Shown piece by piece: positions 42,591-51,616 of a stretch of DNA of 64,000 nt. Numbering within the stretch: position 1 is the first letter of the stretch; each line of letters opens with the position of its first letter. The position numbers and the translations under genes were made by a program. This DNA comes from Amycolatopsis sp. NBC_00345 (GTDB lineage Bacteria > Actinomycetota > Actinomycetes > Mycobacteriales > Pseudonocardiaceae). The notes under the pieces are model-generated. The model ran no database searches and was not told the DNA's origin. It saw only the letters and a program-made list of their open reading frames with translations. Location of the stretch: the NCBI RefSeq assembly GCF_036116635.1, contig NZ_CP107995.1, positions 7,378,001 to 7,442,000 on the forward strand. Reading direction: 5' to 3'.

Positions 42591-42645
42591 CGCCGTCAAG
42601 GACTCCTTACCCGCGTCCTACGCTGGTAAGGAGTCCTTAACGGCG
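42591..42645. repeat. Dispersed palindrome family B, copy 2
   Basis: Arms 42591-42616 and 42620-42645 pair at 24 of 26 positions with a 3-base loop; related to the perfect copy at 28190-28240 (shared CTCCTTACCCGCGT). It lies between the M1 peptidase and pcp and probably separates their transcripts. Confidence 0.75.
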
Positions 42646-42672
42646 TTCGGACGTTCGGAGGGAGTGCGGGAG

Positions 42673-43302
42673 ATGACGGTGTTGCTGACGGGGTTCGCGC
42701 CGTTCGGCGGTTCGGGGACCAACCCGTCCTGGCAGGCGGTCTCGCTGGTGGCCGCGCGACGCGACGACGTGGTGGCGGTGGAGCTGCCGTGCGAGTTCGA
42801 CGCGTCGCTGCCCGCGCTCCGGGCCGCGATCGAGCGGCACCGGCCGGAGGTCGTCGTCTGTGTCGGCCAGGCCGGCGGCCGCACGGACGTGACGCCGGAG
42901 CGCGTGGCGATCAACCTCATCGACGCCCGCATCCCGGACAACGCGGGCGCGCAGCCGGTGGACGTGCCCGTGGTCGCGGGCGGCCCGGCGGCGTACTTCA
43001 CGTCGCTGCCGGTGAAGGCCGCGGTGGCGGCGATCCGCGCGGCGGACGGGCCCGGCTCGGTGTCGCACACCGCCGGGACCTACGTGTGCAACCAGGTCTT
43101 CTACGGCCTGATGCACCTGCTCGCCACGGACTTCCCGGGACTACGCGGTGGTTTCGTGCACGTGCCGTCGTCGCCGGACCAGGTGCCCGACGGTGAGCCG
43201 AGCCTGCCGGTCGAGCAGTCGGCCACGGCGCTGAACGCGATAGTCGACACGGTCCTGTCCGTGCGCGAAGACCTCACGGTGCCCGCCGGGACGTTGAACT
43301 AG
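42673..43302 (+). CDS. pcp: Pyroglutamyl-peptidase I
   Basis: 209 residues. ATG 42673 preferred over GTG 42664 on spacing to GGAGG. Seen: LLTGFAPFGGSGTNPSW (N-terminal signature), VVVCVGQAGGRTDVTPERVA with the Glu-containing segment, the nucleophile in GTYVCNQVFYGL, and the catalytic His in GGFVHVPSSPDQ. Family C15 removes N-terminal pyroglutamate from peptides in the cytoplasm. The stop overlaps the convergent Hsp70-like gene by 4 bases. Confidence 0.93.
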   Translation: MTVLLTGFAPFGGSGTNPSWQAVSLVAARRDDVVAVELPCEFDASLPALRAAIERHRPEVVVCVGQAGGRTDVTPERVAINLIDARIPDNAGAQPVDVPVVAGGPAAYFTSLPVKAAVAAIRAADGPGSVSHTAGTYVCNQVFYGLMHLLATDFPGLRGGFVHVPSSPDQVPDGEPSLPVEQSATALNAIVDTVLSVREDLTVPAGTLN

Positions 43303-45218
43303 ACGCCCGGCTTGAGCTGCTCGGTGAAGAACCGCACGAGGTCTTCGGGCTTCTCCTTGGCCTTGGCGGCGTCCACACTCACCAGCATCCCGCACACGGG
43401 CCGGCCGTCGGCCTCGAAGATCAGCAGACCGGCGAGCGGCCCGACGCCCGCGACGTAACGCCCCTGCATCCCACCGCCCGACCAGGTGCCGCGGACGACC
43501 TTGCTGCCGCCGCCCATCTGCGTCTGCGCACCGGCTTCGAGCACGTCGAGGCTGAGGCCCTGGTAGTACGTCACGGATTTGCCCGCCCCGGTGCCGGAGC
43601 CGAACTCGCAGGTCACGGCGTTCTGCGCGGAGACCGTCCGGGCGAGCACGTCCGCGGGCGCGCACGAAGACCGGCTGGCGACGGTGCCCGCGAGCGGGCG
43701 GACACACGGCGTGAACCCCAGGCTGTCCGGCGTGCCGGGCTGCTCGCAACCGCTCGCCACGGCCGGGGTGCCGGAGCCGCCACCGCCGAGCGTCAGGACG
43801 AGCACCACCGCGACGATCGCCACGAGCACCAGCGCCCCGGCCCCGATCAGGATCGGCTTCTTGGCGCTCTTCTTCGGCGGCTGCCACAGCTGCACCGCCG
43901 GAAGCGGCTGGGCGGGCGGGAACTGCGGCTGAGACGGCGGCGGGAACTGTTGAGTCACCGGCCGGGACGGCGGGAACTGTTGCGGCGCAACGGGTTGACT
44001 CTGGTACGCGGGCACGGGCTGACTTTGGTGCGGCGCAACGGGTTGGCTCGGGTACGCGGCCACCGGCTGGCTCTGGTGCGGCGACGGCCACGCCTGGCCC
44101 GGCCGGGCCGGCGGGGGAACCGGGGCGAAGGCGGGCACGGTGAGGCTCGGGCCGCCGTCGCCGAGTGGCACGTGGTGCAGCCCGAACGCGACGGCCGTCT
44201 CCGGCTGGTCCTGGCTGGTCGGGACGACGCCGAGGGTCGAGCCGAGCAGCCCGGCCAGCAGCGGCATCCGGCTCGGCCCGCCGACCAGGTACACGCCGCC
44301 GAGCTGCTCGGGCGCCAGCCCGGCGCGGCGGATCGTGGCGGCCAGCAGCTCCGCGCTGCGCAGCAGGCTGGGCCGCACCAGCGCTTCCAGCTCGGCGCGC
44401 GTGACCAGCACGTCGCCGAACGGGTCGGGCATCGGCACCTCGGTCTGCTGGTGGCGCGACAGGCTTTCCTTGGCGTCGCGGACATCCTGCAGCAGCGCGC
44501 GGCGCCGGCGGCGGTCACCGGTGGTCTCCGGGCGCAGCAACTGCTGCCACTGCGCGGGGTCGGCGTGCGAGACCGACCGTCCGACGTGGACGAGCAGCGC
44601 CTGGTCGATGTCGAGGCTGCCGAGGTCGGGCAGGCCGTCCTCGGCGAGCACCGAGAAGCCCTGGGCGCCGATGCCGACCACGGCGCAGTCGAACGTCCCC
44701 GCGCCGAGGTCGTACACCGCGAGCGGACCCGTGTGCGGGGTCTGGGTGCGCAGCGCCGCGTAATGGGCAGCCGCGGCGACGGGCTCGGGCACGAGGAGGA
44801 CGTTCGCGAACCCGGCCCGCATCGCGGCGTCACGCAGCGTTTGCTGGCGCGCGGCGCCCCATCCGGCGGGGTGGGAGATGCGGACCTGCCCGGGCCCGCG
44901 CGAAAGCTGGCGCTCGGCCTCCTCGCCCATCCGCCGGAGCACGGCGGCGAACGCGTCGGCGACGTCGTAGGTGCGGTCGCCCAGCAGGAGCTTGCCGTCG
45001 TCGATGCGGCGCTTGGGGTTCGGCTCGAACCGGCTGGGCTCGAGCCGCGCGCGGCGCTCGGCGTCCTGGCCGACGACCAGTAGCCCGTCGTCACCGGCGT
45101 ACACCGCGGACGACATGGTGACGGAGCCGTCGACCTCGATCGCCCGCGGCCCGCGGCCGAACGCCGAAAGCACGCCGACTGTGCTGGAAGTGCCGAAATC
45201 GATCGACAGGACGTCCAC
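43299..45218 (-). CDS. Membrane-anchored Hsp70-like protein
   Basis: 639 residues from GTG 45218 with GGGAGGGGAG upstream. Residues 1-350 are an actin/Hsp70 nucleotide-binding domain: LSIDFGTSSTVGVLSAFGRG, VYDLGAGTFDCAVVGIG, VYLVGGPSRMPLLAGLLG. No peptide-binding domain follows; instead a Pro/Gln linker with repeated SQPVA units (about 385-455), one TM segment (PILIGAGALVLVAIVAVVLV), then an extracytoplasmic domain of about 150 residues with four or more Cys (GCEQPGTPDSLGFTPC). This layout suggests a transmembrane sensor or scaffold and not a chaperone. It follows a kinase-like gene by 32 bases. Confidence 0.87.
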   Translation of the reverse strand: MDVLSIDFGTSSTVGVLSAFGRGPRAIEVDGSVTMSSAVYAGDDGLLVVGQDAERRARLEPSRFEPNPKRRIDDGKLLLGDRTYDVADAFAAVLRRMGEEAERQLSRGPGQVRISHPAGWGAARQQTLRDAAMRAGFANVLLVPEPVAAAAHYAALRTQTPHTGPLAVYDLGAGTFDCAVVGIGAQGFSVLAEDGLPDLGSLDIDQALLVHVGRSVSHADPAQWQQLLRPETTGDRRRRRALLQDVRDAKESLSRHQQTEVPMPDPFGDVLVTRAELEALVRPSLLRSAELLAATIRRAGLAPEQLGGVYLVGGPSRMPLLAGLLGSTLGVVPTSQDQPETAVAFGLHHVPLGDGGPSLTVPAFAPVPPPARPGQAWPSPHQSQPVAAYPSQPVAPHQSQPVPAYQSQPVAPQQFPPSRPVTQQFPPPSQPQFPPAQPLPAVQLWQPPKKSAKKPILIGAGALVLVAIVAVVLVLTLGGGGSGTPAVASGCEQPGTPDSLGFTPCVRPLAGTVASRSSCAPADVLARTVSAQNAVTCEFGSGTGAGKSVTYYQGLSLDVLEAGAQTQMGGGSKVVRGTWSGGGMQGRYVAGVGPLAGLLIFEADGRPVCGMLVSVDAAKAKEKPEDLVRFFTEQLKPGV

Positions 45219-45250
45219 TCGCTCCCCTCCCGAAGGCCTCGGGCATCGTC

Positions 45251-46252
45251 TCACGAACGGGTGAGCGCCCCAGCCGGGAAGGGGGTTTCGCGGCTTTCGA
45301 AGTACAGGGAGCCGTAGAACTCGTTCAGCACCACGGCGGTCGGCGCGTGCCGGGCGACGACCGAGGCGACGGGTTCCGGCAGGTCGGCACCACCGGCGGC
45401 CGCGCGCCGGACGTACTCGACGCGGTCGGCCCGCTCGGTCGTGCCGGCGACCTCGGTGACCAGCCAGTTCACCAGCTGAGTGGTGACGTACGCGTGGTCG
45501 TGGCCGGCGTTGAGCTTCGCGAACGCGCGCTCTTCGTCGGTCAGGTCGAACCGGTCGGACAGCGCGAGCCCGAAGTCGGCGAGGTAAACCTGGTGGCCGT
45601 CGGTGAGGACGTTGCCGAAGTGGGCGTCGAAGTGCAGCAGCCCCTGGCCGTTCATGAACTCGACCGCCTCGAGCAGCTGCCGCTCGACGCGCTCGCTCTC
45701 CCCGAGGTGACTGGGCAGCCAGTGGTGCAGGTCGTGCGGGAAGTACTCGCAGAACAGCACGATGCTCGACGTCGCGCCGTCCAGCTGCTCCAGCCGTCGC
45801 CGGACCGCCGGGGAGCCGTCCCAGAACTCGACGGAACGCTCGCGCTCGGCCGCGTCACCGGGTTCCCGCCGGGCCATCGGCAACTCCCGCCAGTGGTGCA
45901 GCAGCGGGAAACTCGCACACTGTCCACTGAGGACCCAGCCGGTCGCCATCACGTGCACCGCCAGCTCGCGCCACACCCCGCCGCCGACGGAGCCGAGGCC
46001 GTAGTTGTAGAACACCGGCAGTTCAAACACATTCGCCGTGGACCGCACGTTGCCGGGCGCCCGCTCGACGTCCGTGAGCGGCACCCGCTTGGCGAACACG
46101 GGCACTCCCTCGACGTCCAGCCGCACGGCCGTCCCACCGATCCCGGTGCTGACAACAGGTGCGGCGTCCAGCACCGCGGCGAGCTGCCGGTCGCTCAGCA
46201 GCGAGAGGGCGGTGGACGCAGTGGCATGCCGGGCCAGGCGCGGGTTCCCCAT
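45251..46252 (-). CDS. Protein-kinase-fold protein
   Basis: 333 residues. Kinase-like residues: Lys in GVPVFAKRVPL, the catalytic loop GLLHFDAHFGNVLTDG (HFDAHFGN in place of HRDxKxxN) and the metal-binding DFG in VYLADFGLALSD. The N-lobe lacks an obvious Gly-rich loop apart from STGIGGTAVRL. It may be a true Ser/Thr kinase, an antibiotic-phosphotransferase relative or a pseudokinase. No TM segment. Placed just upstream of the Hsp70-like gene, with which it is probably co-transcribed. Confidence 0.78.
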   Translation of the reverse strand: MGNPRLARHATASTALSLLSDRQLAAVLDAAPVVSTGIGGTAVRLDVEGVPVFAKRVPLTDVERAPGNVRSTANVFELPVFYNYGLGSVGGGVWRELAVHVMATGWVLSGQCASFPLLHHWRELPMARREPGDAAERERSVEFWDGSPAVRRRLEQLDGATSSIVLFCEYFPHDLHHWLPSHLGESERVERQLLEAVEFMNGQGLLHFDAHFGNVLTDGHQVYLADFGLALSDRFDLTDEERAFAKLNAGHDHAYVTTQLVNWLVTEVAGTTERADRVEYVRRAAAGGADLPEPVASVVARHAPTAVVLNEFYGSLYFESRETPFPAGALTRS

Positions 46253-46275
46253 CGGCCCGACCCTACGCGGAAAAG

Positions 46276-46314
46276 CCAGGAGGGCGGCTCCCCGATGGGG
46301 AACCGCCCTCCTGG
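46276..46314 (-). terminator. Strong terminator downstream of clpC
   Basis: CCAGGAGGGCGGCTCCCC (46276-46293) pairs with the arm 46297-46314 over 18 positions with one mismatch and a 3-base loop, 26 bases beyond the clpC stop codon. Confidence 0.82.
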
Positions 46315-46339
46315 TGAACTACTCGGCCCAGACCCGACG

Positions 46340-48898
46340 TCAGTCGGCTTCGGGCTCGCTGCTCTCTTCGTGGCTCGCGGCCCCGATGGAGACCGGGGGC
46401 GCGTCCGGGATGGACGACGGGCGCTTCTCACCGCGGAAGGTGAAGTGGGCTTCGTCGTCGCGGTCTTCGGGGTTGCCGCTCCAGCCGTCGACGTCGACCA
46501 GGATGATCTGGCCGGCTTCGATCTCGCCGAAGAGGATCTTCTCCGAGAGCTGGTCCTCGATCTCCCGCTGGATCGTGCGACGCAGCGGCCGGGCACCCAA
46601 AACGGGGTCGAACCCGCGCTTGGCCAGCAGAGCCTTCGCCTTGCCGGTCAGCTCGATGTCCATGTCCTTGGCCTTGAGCTGCTTCTCCACCCGCCCGATC
46701 ATCAAATCGACCATCTGGATGATCTGATCCTGGGTCAGCTGGTGGAACACGATGATGTCATCGATCCGGTTCAGGAACTCCGGCCGGAAATGCTTCTTCA
46801 TCTCCTCGTTGACCTTCTGCTTCATCTTCTCGTAGCGGTTCGACACATCCGCTCCGGAAGAGAAACCGAGGCTGACGGACTTCGAGATGTCCGACGTGCC
46901 CAGGTTCGACGTGAAGATCAGCACCGTGTTCTTGAAGTCCACCGTCCGGCCCTGACCATCCGTCAACCGGCCGTCCTCCAGCACCTGCAGGAGCGTGTTG
47001 TAGATCTCCTGGTGCGCCTTCTCGATCTCATCGAACAACACCACCGAGAACGGCTTCCGCCGCACCTTCTCGGTCAGCTGCCCACCCTCCTCATACCCGA
47101 CATAACCGGGAGGGGCACCGAACAACCGCGACGCCGTGTACCGGTCATGGAACTCGCCCATGTCGATCTGGATCAGCGCGTCGTCCTCACCGAACAAGAA
47201 CGCCGCCAACGCCTTCGACAACTCCGTCTTCCCCACACCCGACGGGCCGGCGAAGATGAACGACCCCGACGGGCGCTTCGGGTCCTTCAACCCCGCCCGC
47301 GTCCGGCGAATCGCCTGCGACACGGCCTTGACCGCGTCCTCCTGCCCGATGATCCGCTTGTGGAGCTCTTCCTCCATCCGCAGCAGGCGGGTCGTCTCCT
47401 CCTCGGTCAGCTTGAACACCGGGATACCGGTCCAGTTGGCCAGCACCTCCGCGATCTGCTCATCATCGACCTCGGCGACAACATCCAGGTCGCCGTCCTT
47501 CCACTGCTTCTCCCGCTCACCCTTCTGCCCGAGAAGAGTCTTCTCCTCGTCCCGCAGCCGGGCCGCGCGCTCGAAGTCCTGCGCGTCTATCGCCGACTCC
47601 TTGTCCCGACGCACATCAGCGATCTTCTCGTCGAACTCCCGCAAGTCCGGCGGCGCCGTCATCCGCCGGATCCGCATCCGCGCGCCGGCCTCGTCGATCA
47701 AGTCGATCGCCTTGTCCGGCAGGAACCGGTCATTGATATACCGATCCGCCAACGTCGCCGCCGCGACCAGGGCCGAGTCGGTGATCGAGACACGGTGATG
47801 CGCCTCATACCGGTCCCGCAGACCCTTCAAAATCTCGATCGTGTGCTCCAGCGACGGCTCACCCACCTGGATCGGCTGGAACCGCCGCTCCAACGCCGCG
47901 TCCTTCTCGATGTACTTGCGGTACTCCTCCAGCGTGGTCGCACCGATCGTCTGCAACTCACCCCGCGCCAGCATCGGCTTCAAAATCGAGGCCGCGTCAA
48001 TCGCGCCCTCCGCCGCACCCGCACCCACCAGAGTGTGGAGCTCGTCGATGAACAAGATGATGTCGCCGCGGGTCTTGATCTCCTTCAGCACCTTCTTCAG
48101 GCGCTCCTCGAAATCACCCCGATACCGCGAACCCGCCACCAGGGAACCCAGGTCCAAGGTGTAGAGCTGCTTGTCCTTCAGCGTCTCCGGCACCTCGCCC
48201 TTGACAATCGACTGCGCCAAGCCCTCGACCACAGCGGTCTTACCGACACCGGGCTCGCCGATCAACACCGGATTGTTCTTCGTCCGGCGGGACAGCACCT
48301 GCATGACCCGCTCGATCTCCTTGCCGCGCCCGATCACCGGGTCCAGCTTGCCCTCCCGGGCCAGCACCGTCATATTGCGGCCGAACTGGTCCAGCACCAG
48401 CGACGACGACGGCGTGCCCTCACCACGGCCGGAACCCGACTCGGTCGACTTCTCCCCCGTCTGATACCCCGACAGGAGCTGCAACACCTGCTGACGCACC
48501 CGGTTCAGGTCCGCACCCAGCTTGACCAGCACCTGCGCGGCAACACCCTCACCCTCGCGGATCAGGCCCAGCAGAATGTGCTCGGTGCCGATGTAGTTGT
48601 GGCCCAGCTGCAACGCCTCACGCAGCGACAGCTCCAGCACTTTCTTCGCCCGCGGCGTGAACGGGATATGCCCGCTCGGCGCCTGCTGACCCTGGCCGAT
48701 GATCTCCTCGACCTGCTGGCGCACACCCTCGAGGGCAATGCCCAGCGACTCCAGCGCCTTCGCGGCGACACCCTCACCCTCATGGATCAGACCCAGAAGG
48801 ATGTGCTCGGTGCCGATGTAGTTGTGGTTGAGCATCCTGGCCTCTTCCTGGGCCAGAACGACCACCCGCCTCGCGCGGTCGGTGAACCTCTCAAACAT
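46340..48898 (-). CDS. clpC: ATP-dependent Clp protease ATPase subunit ClpC
   Basis: 852 residues from ATG 48898 (GAGGGAG upstream; GTG 48904 too close to it). Order: two Clp_N repeats (FTDRARRVVVLAQEEARML and a second near residue 80, each with NYIGTEHILLGLI), AAA1 with LIGEPGVGKTAVVEGLAQS, UVR-like middle region around DAQDFERAARLRDEEKTLL, AAA2 with FAGPSGVGKTELSKAL and Walker B VLFDEIEKAH, then the D2-small domain. It unfolds proteins for ClpP and is normally essential in actinobacteria (ClpC1). It has its own terminator at 46276-46314. Codon use is unusually uniform and C-ending, typical of a highly expressed gene. Confidence 0.97.
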   Translation of the reverse strand: MFERFTDRARRVVVLAQEEARMLNHNYIGTEHILLGLIHEGEGVAAKALESLGIALEGVRQQVEEIIGQGQQAPSGHIPFTPRAKKVLELSLREALQLGHNYIGTEHILLGLIREGEGVAAQVLVKLGADLNRVRQQVLQLLSGYQTGEKSTESGSGRGEGTPSSSLVLDQFGRNMTVLAREGKLDPVIGRGKEIERVMQVLSRRTKNNPVLIGEPGVGKTAVVEGLAQSIVKGEVPETLKDKQLYTLDLGSLVAGSRYRGDFEERLKKVLKEIKTRGDIILFIDELHTLVGAGAAEGAIDAASILKPMLARGELQTIGATTLEEYRKYIEKDAALERRFQPIQVGEPSLEHTIEILKGLRDRYEAHHRVSITDSALVAAATLADRYINDRFLPDKAIDLIDEAGARMRIRRMTAPPDLREFDEKIADVRRDKESAIDAQDFERAARLRDEEKTLLGQKGEREKQWKDGDLDVVAEVDDEQIAEVLANWTGIPVFKLTEEETTRLLRMEEELHKRIIGQEDAVKAVSQAIRRTRAGLKDPKRPSGSFIFAGPSGVGKTELSKALAAFLFGEDDALIQIDMGEFHDRYTASRLFGAPPGYVGYEEGGQLTEKVRRKPFSVVLFDEIEKAHQEIYNTLLQVLEDGRLTDGQGRTVDFKNTVLIFTSNLGTSDISKSVSLGFSSGADVSNRYEKMKQKVNEEMKKHFRPEFLNRIDDIIVFHQLTQDQIIQMVDLMIGRVEKQLKAKDMDIELTGKAKALLAKRGFDPVLGARPLRRTIQREIEDQLSEKILFGEIEAGQIILVDVDGWSGNPEDRDDEAHFTFRGEKRPSSIPDAPPVSIGAASHEESSEPEAD

Positions 48899-48904
48899 GC
48901 GCAC

Positions 48905-49220
48905 TCCCTCGACTGCTGCGTCGGCGGCCCGTTTCCTTCGTGGAACGCACCCACGACGGACAGCACCGTGCAGACCACTGTAGTAGCCGCGCGGTCGCGC
49001 TGACGTACCACTACTGCTCTCGGTGGTCCTTTCGCACCCGGCCGGTGACCTGTCCGGTCACCCCTCATCATCCGGTTGCCCTGCACCTTTACGTCAAGCA
49101 GAACGTGCGAACGGCCACGCGGATTCCATTCGGACCCCCCTGTCCGCTCACCGCGAACACGACTGAGAGCTGCGAGTTCCACCAGATGGGCACCCGATTG
49201 GCGCAACCGGCGATCCTCTG
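48905..49220. other. clpC upstream region
   Basis: About 315 bases between clpC (leftward) and the iron box of the FhuF-like gene. No open frame here is convincing. On the minus strand, TACTACAGT around 48977-48985 could be a -10-like sequence for clpC. A GCGCGACCGCGC stretch upstream of it recalls ClgR-type CGC-rich operators. Neither is strong enough for a site call. Confidence 0.35.
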
Positions 49221-49239
49221 TAAGGTTAGGCAGGCCTAA
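49221..49239 (+). promoter_or_regulatory. IdeR/DmdR-type iron box
   Basis: TAAGGTTAGGCAGGCCTAA matches the 19-bp actinobacterial iron-box consensus (TTAGGTTAGGCTAACCTAA) at 15 positions, 28 bases before the start of the FhuF-like gene. Binding of the iron-loaded repressor here would switch the gene off in iron-rich cells. Confidence 0.75.
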
Positions 49240-49266
49240 TGAGTTCGACGGGACAGGAGGGCCGCG

Positions 49267-50091
49267 GTGAACCAGCAGCGGTCCTTCCGCGATGCGCGTG
49301 ATGTCGGCGACGACCTCGCATCCTCGTTGCTGCGGGTCGGGGGGCTGCAGGAGCGCGGGGAGCTGCGACGGGACGTGCCGGTCGGCTGGTTCCGCTGTTC
49401 CGACCTGCTCGCGCGGCCCGAGCTGTTCGAGGAGTGGCGCGAGCTGCTGTCGTCCTGGCTGACCGGGGAGCACGGCTCGGCGCCGGCGCGGACCGCCGCC
49501 AGCTACGTCATGTCCTGGTACCTGCACGTGCCCGCGTACGTCGGCGCGCTGCTGCTGCACCACGAGCGGCGGGTCCCGTCGCTCAAGCCGGAGCGCCTCG
49601 CGTTCGGCCTTGGCGAAGACCGCCCGCATCCGGAGGGGATGGCGGTGCTGGGCGATGCCTTCTATTGCCTGCCCACCGACCCCGGCTCGGTCCGGCCGGA
49701 GGCCACGGTGGTGCGCGACGAGCGCGCGCTGGCCGGCGTGCTGCGGGCCCAGTACGTGGCGCACGCCGCCGAGTTCGTCCGCGCGTACGCGCCGGGCAGC
49801 CGGCTCGGCCGCCGCATGCTGTGGGCCGCCGCGACGGACGCGCTCGACAATTCACTCTGGTGGGCCGGTCGCCAAGGCGGGACTCCGGACGCCGAGGGGG
49901 CGGGCGTCGCCGACGCGGCCCTGGTGCTCGACGAGCGCCACCGGCCGTTGACCTCGGCCTCGACCCTGCGGCTCACCGACGGCCCGGACGGGCACCGCGA
50001 GTGGGCACGCCGGCGCGAGAGCTGCTGTTTCTCCTATCTGCTGCCCGGCGAGGCCGAGTGCGGAGAGTGCCCGCGGGTCTGCTCCCGCTGA
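49267..50091 (+). CDS. FhuF-like ferric-siderophore reductase ([2Fe-2S] protein)
   Basis: 274 residues from GTG with AGGAGG 6 bases upstream. The C-terminus has ESCCFSYLLPGEAECGECPR, i.e. Cys-Cys-X10-Cys-X2-Cys, the FhuF-type cluster ligands. The N-terminal 220 residues are helical, SYVMSWYLHVPAYVGALLLH included. FhuF reduces ferric siderophores in the cytoplasm to release iron. The iron box at 49221-49239 independently supports this. No siderophore synthesis or uptake genes are adjacent. Shorter forms are often annotated only as (2Fe-2S)-binding protein. Confidence 0.87.
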   Translation: MNQQRSFRDARDVGDDLASSLLRVGGLQERGELRRDVPVGWFRCSDLLARPELFEEWRELLSSWLTGEHGSAPARTAASYVMSWYLHVPAYVGALLLHHERRVPSLKPERLAFGLGEDRPHPEGMAVLGDAFYCLPTDPGSVRPEATVVRDERALAGVLRAQYVAHAAEFVRAYAPGSRLGRRMLWAAATDALDNSLWWAGRQGGTPDAEGAGVADAALVLDERHRPLTSASTLRLTDGPDGHREWARRRESCCFSYLLPGEAECGECPRVCSR

Positions 50092-50116
50092 AGGATTAGC
50101 CCGGCCGGGTGGACTT

Positions 50117-50689
50117 TCAGGGAGTCCAGGCCGGATCGCGCCCGGCGGCGCCCAACGCGCGGTCCAGCACGGGCGCCGCGGAGTCGACGGGGACCTCCGG
50201 CCCGTAGACGCCCATCGACCGGGCCACCGGGCCCATCTCGACCGCGGCGGCCAGCACGGCGGCCGCCGCGTCGTCCGGGCACGTCCAGGCCGCGCCGGAC
50301 GCGCGGGCCAGGTCCCAGCCGTGCAGCACGAACTCGCCGAGGACCATGTCGCCCACCGCCGCGGCGGGCATCTCGCTCGAGCCGAAAGTGACGGTGCCGG
50401 CCCAGGCCGCGGCCGGTTCGAAGGCCTCGACCAGCACGCCGGTCTGCTTCCGCAGGGCCGCGAGCCAGCCGTCGTCCACCAGGCCCGCCTCGGCCTCCTG
50501 GACGGCCGGGGCGTACTCCTCGCGCCTGCCGGCGGCCGCCAGCCACGGGCCCCAGTAGAGAAGGTGGTTCAGCAGGGCCCTGGCGTCGTATCCGGAGCAC
50601 GGCGTGGGCACCGCGAGATCGTCGACCGAGGCCGCGGCGGACAGGAACGCGGCCGCGGCCGGGTGCAGCAGGGCGGAGTGATCAGGCAT
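50117..50689 (-). CDS. TIGR03086-type metal-binding protein (DinB/MDMPI-like)
   Basis: 190 residues. Seen: PTPCSGYDARALLNHLLYWG with the first His, and GEFVLHGWDLARASG with the second His, the pattern of the mycothiol-dependent maleylpyruvate isomerase / DinB-like superfamily. These small helical proteins bind a divalent metal and use or transfer mycothiol; the exact reaction is unknown. Divergent from an AraC-type regulator that may control it. Confidence 0.8.
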   Translation of the reverse strand: MPDHSALLHPAAAAFLSAAASVDDLAVPTPCSGYDARALLNHLLYWGPWLAAAGRREEYAPAVQEAEAGLVDDGWLAALRKQTGVLVEAFEPAAAWAGTVTFGSSEMPAAAVGDMVLGEFVLHGWDLARASGAAWTCPDDAAAAVLAAAVEMGPVARSMGVYGPEVPVDSAAPVLDRALGAAGRDPAWTP

Positions 50690-50754
50690 GCGGACCAGCC
50701 AAGCAGCTCCGCGGGACGCCGTCTTGAAGGAACGCGACGCACTACCGTGGCCCC

Positions 50755-51585
50755 ATGCGCCGGATCCCCCGCGGCATCGTCGACGAGCACGTGGCGCGGA
50801 CGAAGTTCACGCTCACCCGGCACGCGCCGGCGCCCGAGCTGCGCGAGTCCGTCGAATACCACTGGCTGCTGCGCTGGGACCTCGACGGGCCGCACGAGCA
50901 GCACGTGCTGCCGAACCTGTCCGTGCACGTGACGTTCTTCCCCGGCGCCGCGGGCGTCCACGGGCCGTCCCACGCCGTGTTCACCCACCGGCTCGACGGC
51001 CGGGTGCAGGGCCTCGGCGCGCGGTTCCGGCCCGGCTGTTTCGCCCCGTTCCTCGGCGCACCCGTGCGCACCATCGCGGACCGTTCAGTCCCGCTGGCCG
51101 ACGTGTTCGGCCCTTCCTGGAGTGAAACGCTGGAATCCGTGCGGAAATCGTGTACCGACGAGGAAATGGTCGCTGCAGTCGACAAGTTGCTGATCGCAAA
51201 GCGAGTGACGCTCTCACCCGCCGCGCGCTCGGCTGCTGACGCGGTGGAAACAATCGCGGCCGATCCGGAAATCACTCGGGTCGGTCAGCTCGCCTCGGCG
51301 ATCGGGCTGCCTGCACGTGCAACTCAACGGCTGTTCGCGGAACACGTCGGATGCACGCCCAAGTGGGCGATCCGGATATACCGGCTGAACGAGGCCGCCC
51401 GAGTGATCGCCGACACGTTCGCACCCGATTACGCTGCACTCGCCGCCCGTCTCGGCTATAGCGATCAACCACACTTCAGCCGCGATTTCCGCGCGGTGAC
51501 CGGACAGTCGCCGACCGAGTTCGCCCAGTCGGCCCACTCCGGGGCCGGACAGAAAGCGGACAACAAAAACGGCCGCCGGAGATAA
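50755..51585 (+). CDS. AraC-family transcriptional regulator
   Basis: 276 residues. N-terminal domain (1-150) of the DUF6597 type: ESVEYHWLLRWDLDGPHEQH and VQGLGARFRPGCFAPFLG. The C-terminal HTH pair is VGQLASAIGLPARATQRLFA and YAALAARLGYSDQPHFSRDF with the AraC signature ending FRAVTGQSPTEF. Probably a regulator of the divergent metal-binding protein. The stop codon lies inside the terminator shared with lsr2. Confidence 0.9.
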   Translation: MRRIPRGIVDEHVARTKFTLTRHAPAPELRESVEYHWLLRWDLDGPHEQHVLPNLSVHVTFFPGAAGVHGPSHAVFTHRLDGRVQGLGARFRPGCFAPFLGAPVRTIADRSVPLADVFGPSWSETLESVRKSCTDEEMVAAVDKLLIAKRVTLSPAARSAADAVETIAADPEITRVGQLASAIGLPARATQRLFAEHVGCTPKWAIRIYRLNEAARVIADTFAPDYAALAARLGYSDQPHFSRDFRAVTGQSPTEFAQSAHSGAGQKADNKNGRRR

Positions 51586-51595
51586 CCCGGCGGCC
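51571..51595. terminator. Bidirectional terminator between the AraC gene and lsr2
   Basis: GGCCGCCGG (51571-51579) pairs with CCGGCGGCC (51587-51595), a 9-bp stem with 7-base loop, preceded by an A-rich run (for leftward transcripts, a U tract). The lsr2 stop is 22 bases to the right. Confidence 0.75.
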
Positions 51596-51616
51596 GCCTC
51601 GAAGCGTGAGAGCCCC

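Noticed and set aside
40965..42599. A long leftward extension of the BTAD regulator frame to about 1600 residues
   Set aside because: The added part is antisense to the secreted M1 peptidase gene, whose signal peptide, zinc motif and ribosome binding site are clear. The true start at 40964 gives the expected winged-helix N-terminus.
48905..49266. A ClgR operator for clpC
   Set aside because: A GC-rich palindrome is present, but at this base composition such sequences are expected by chance and the spacing does not match the consensus well.
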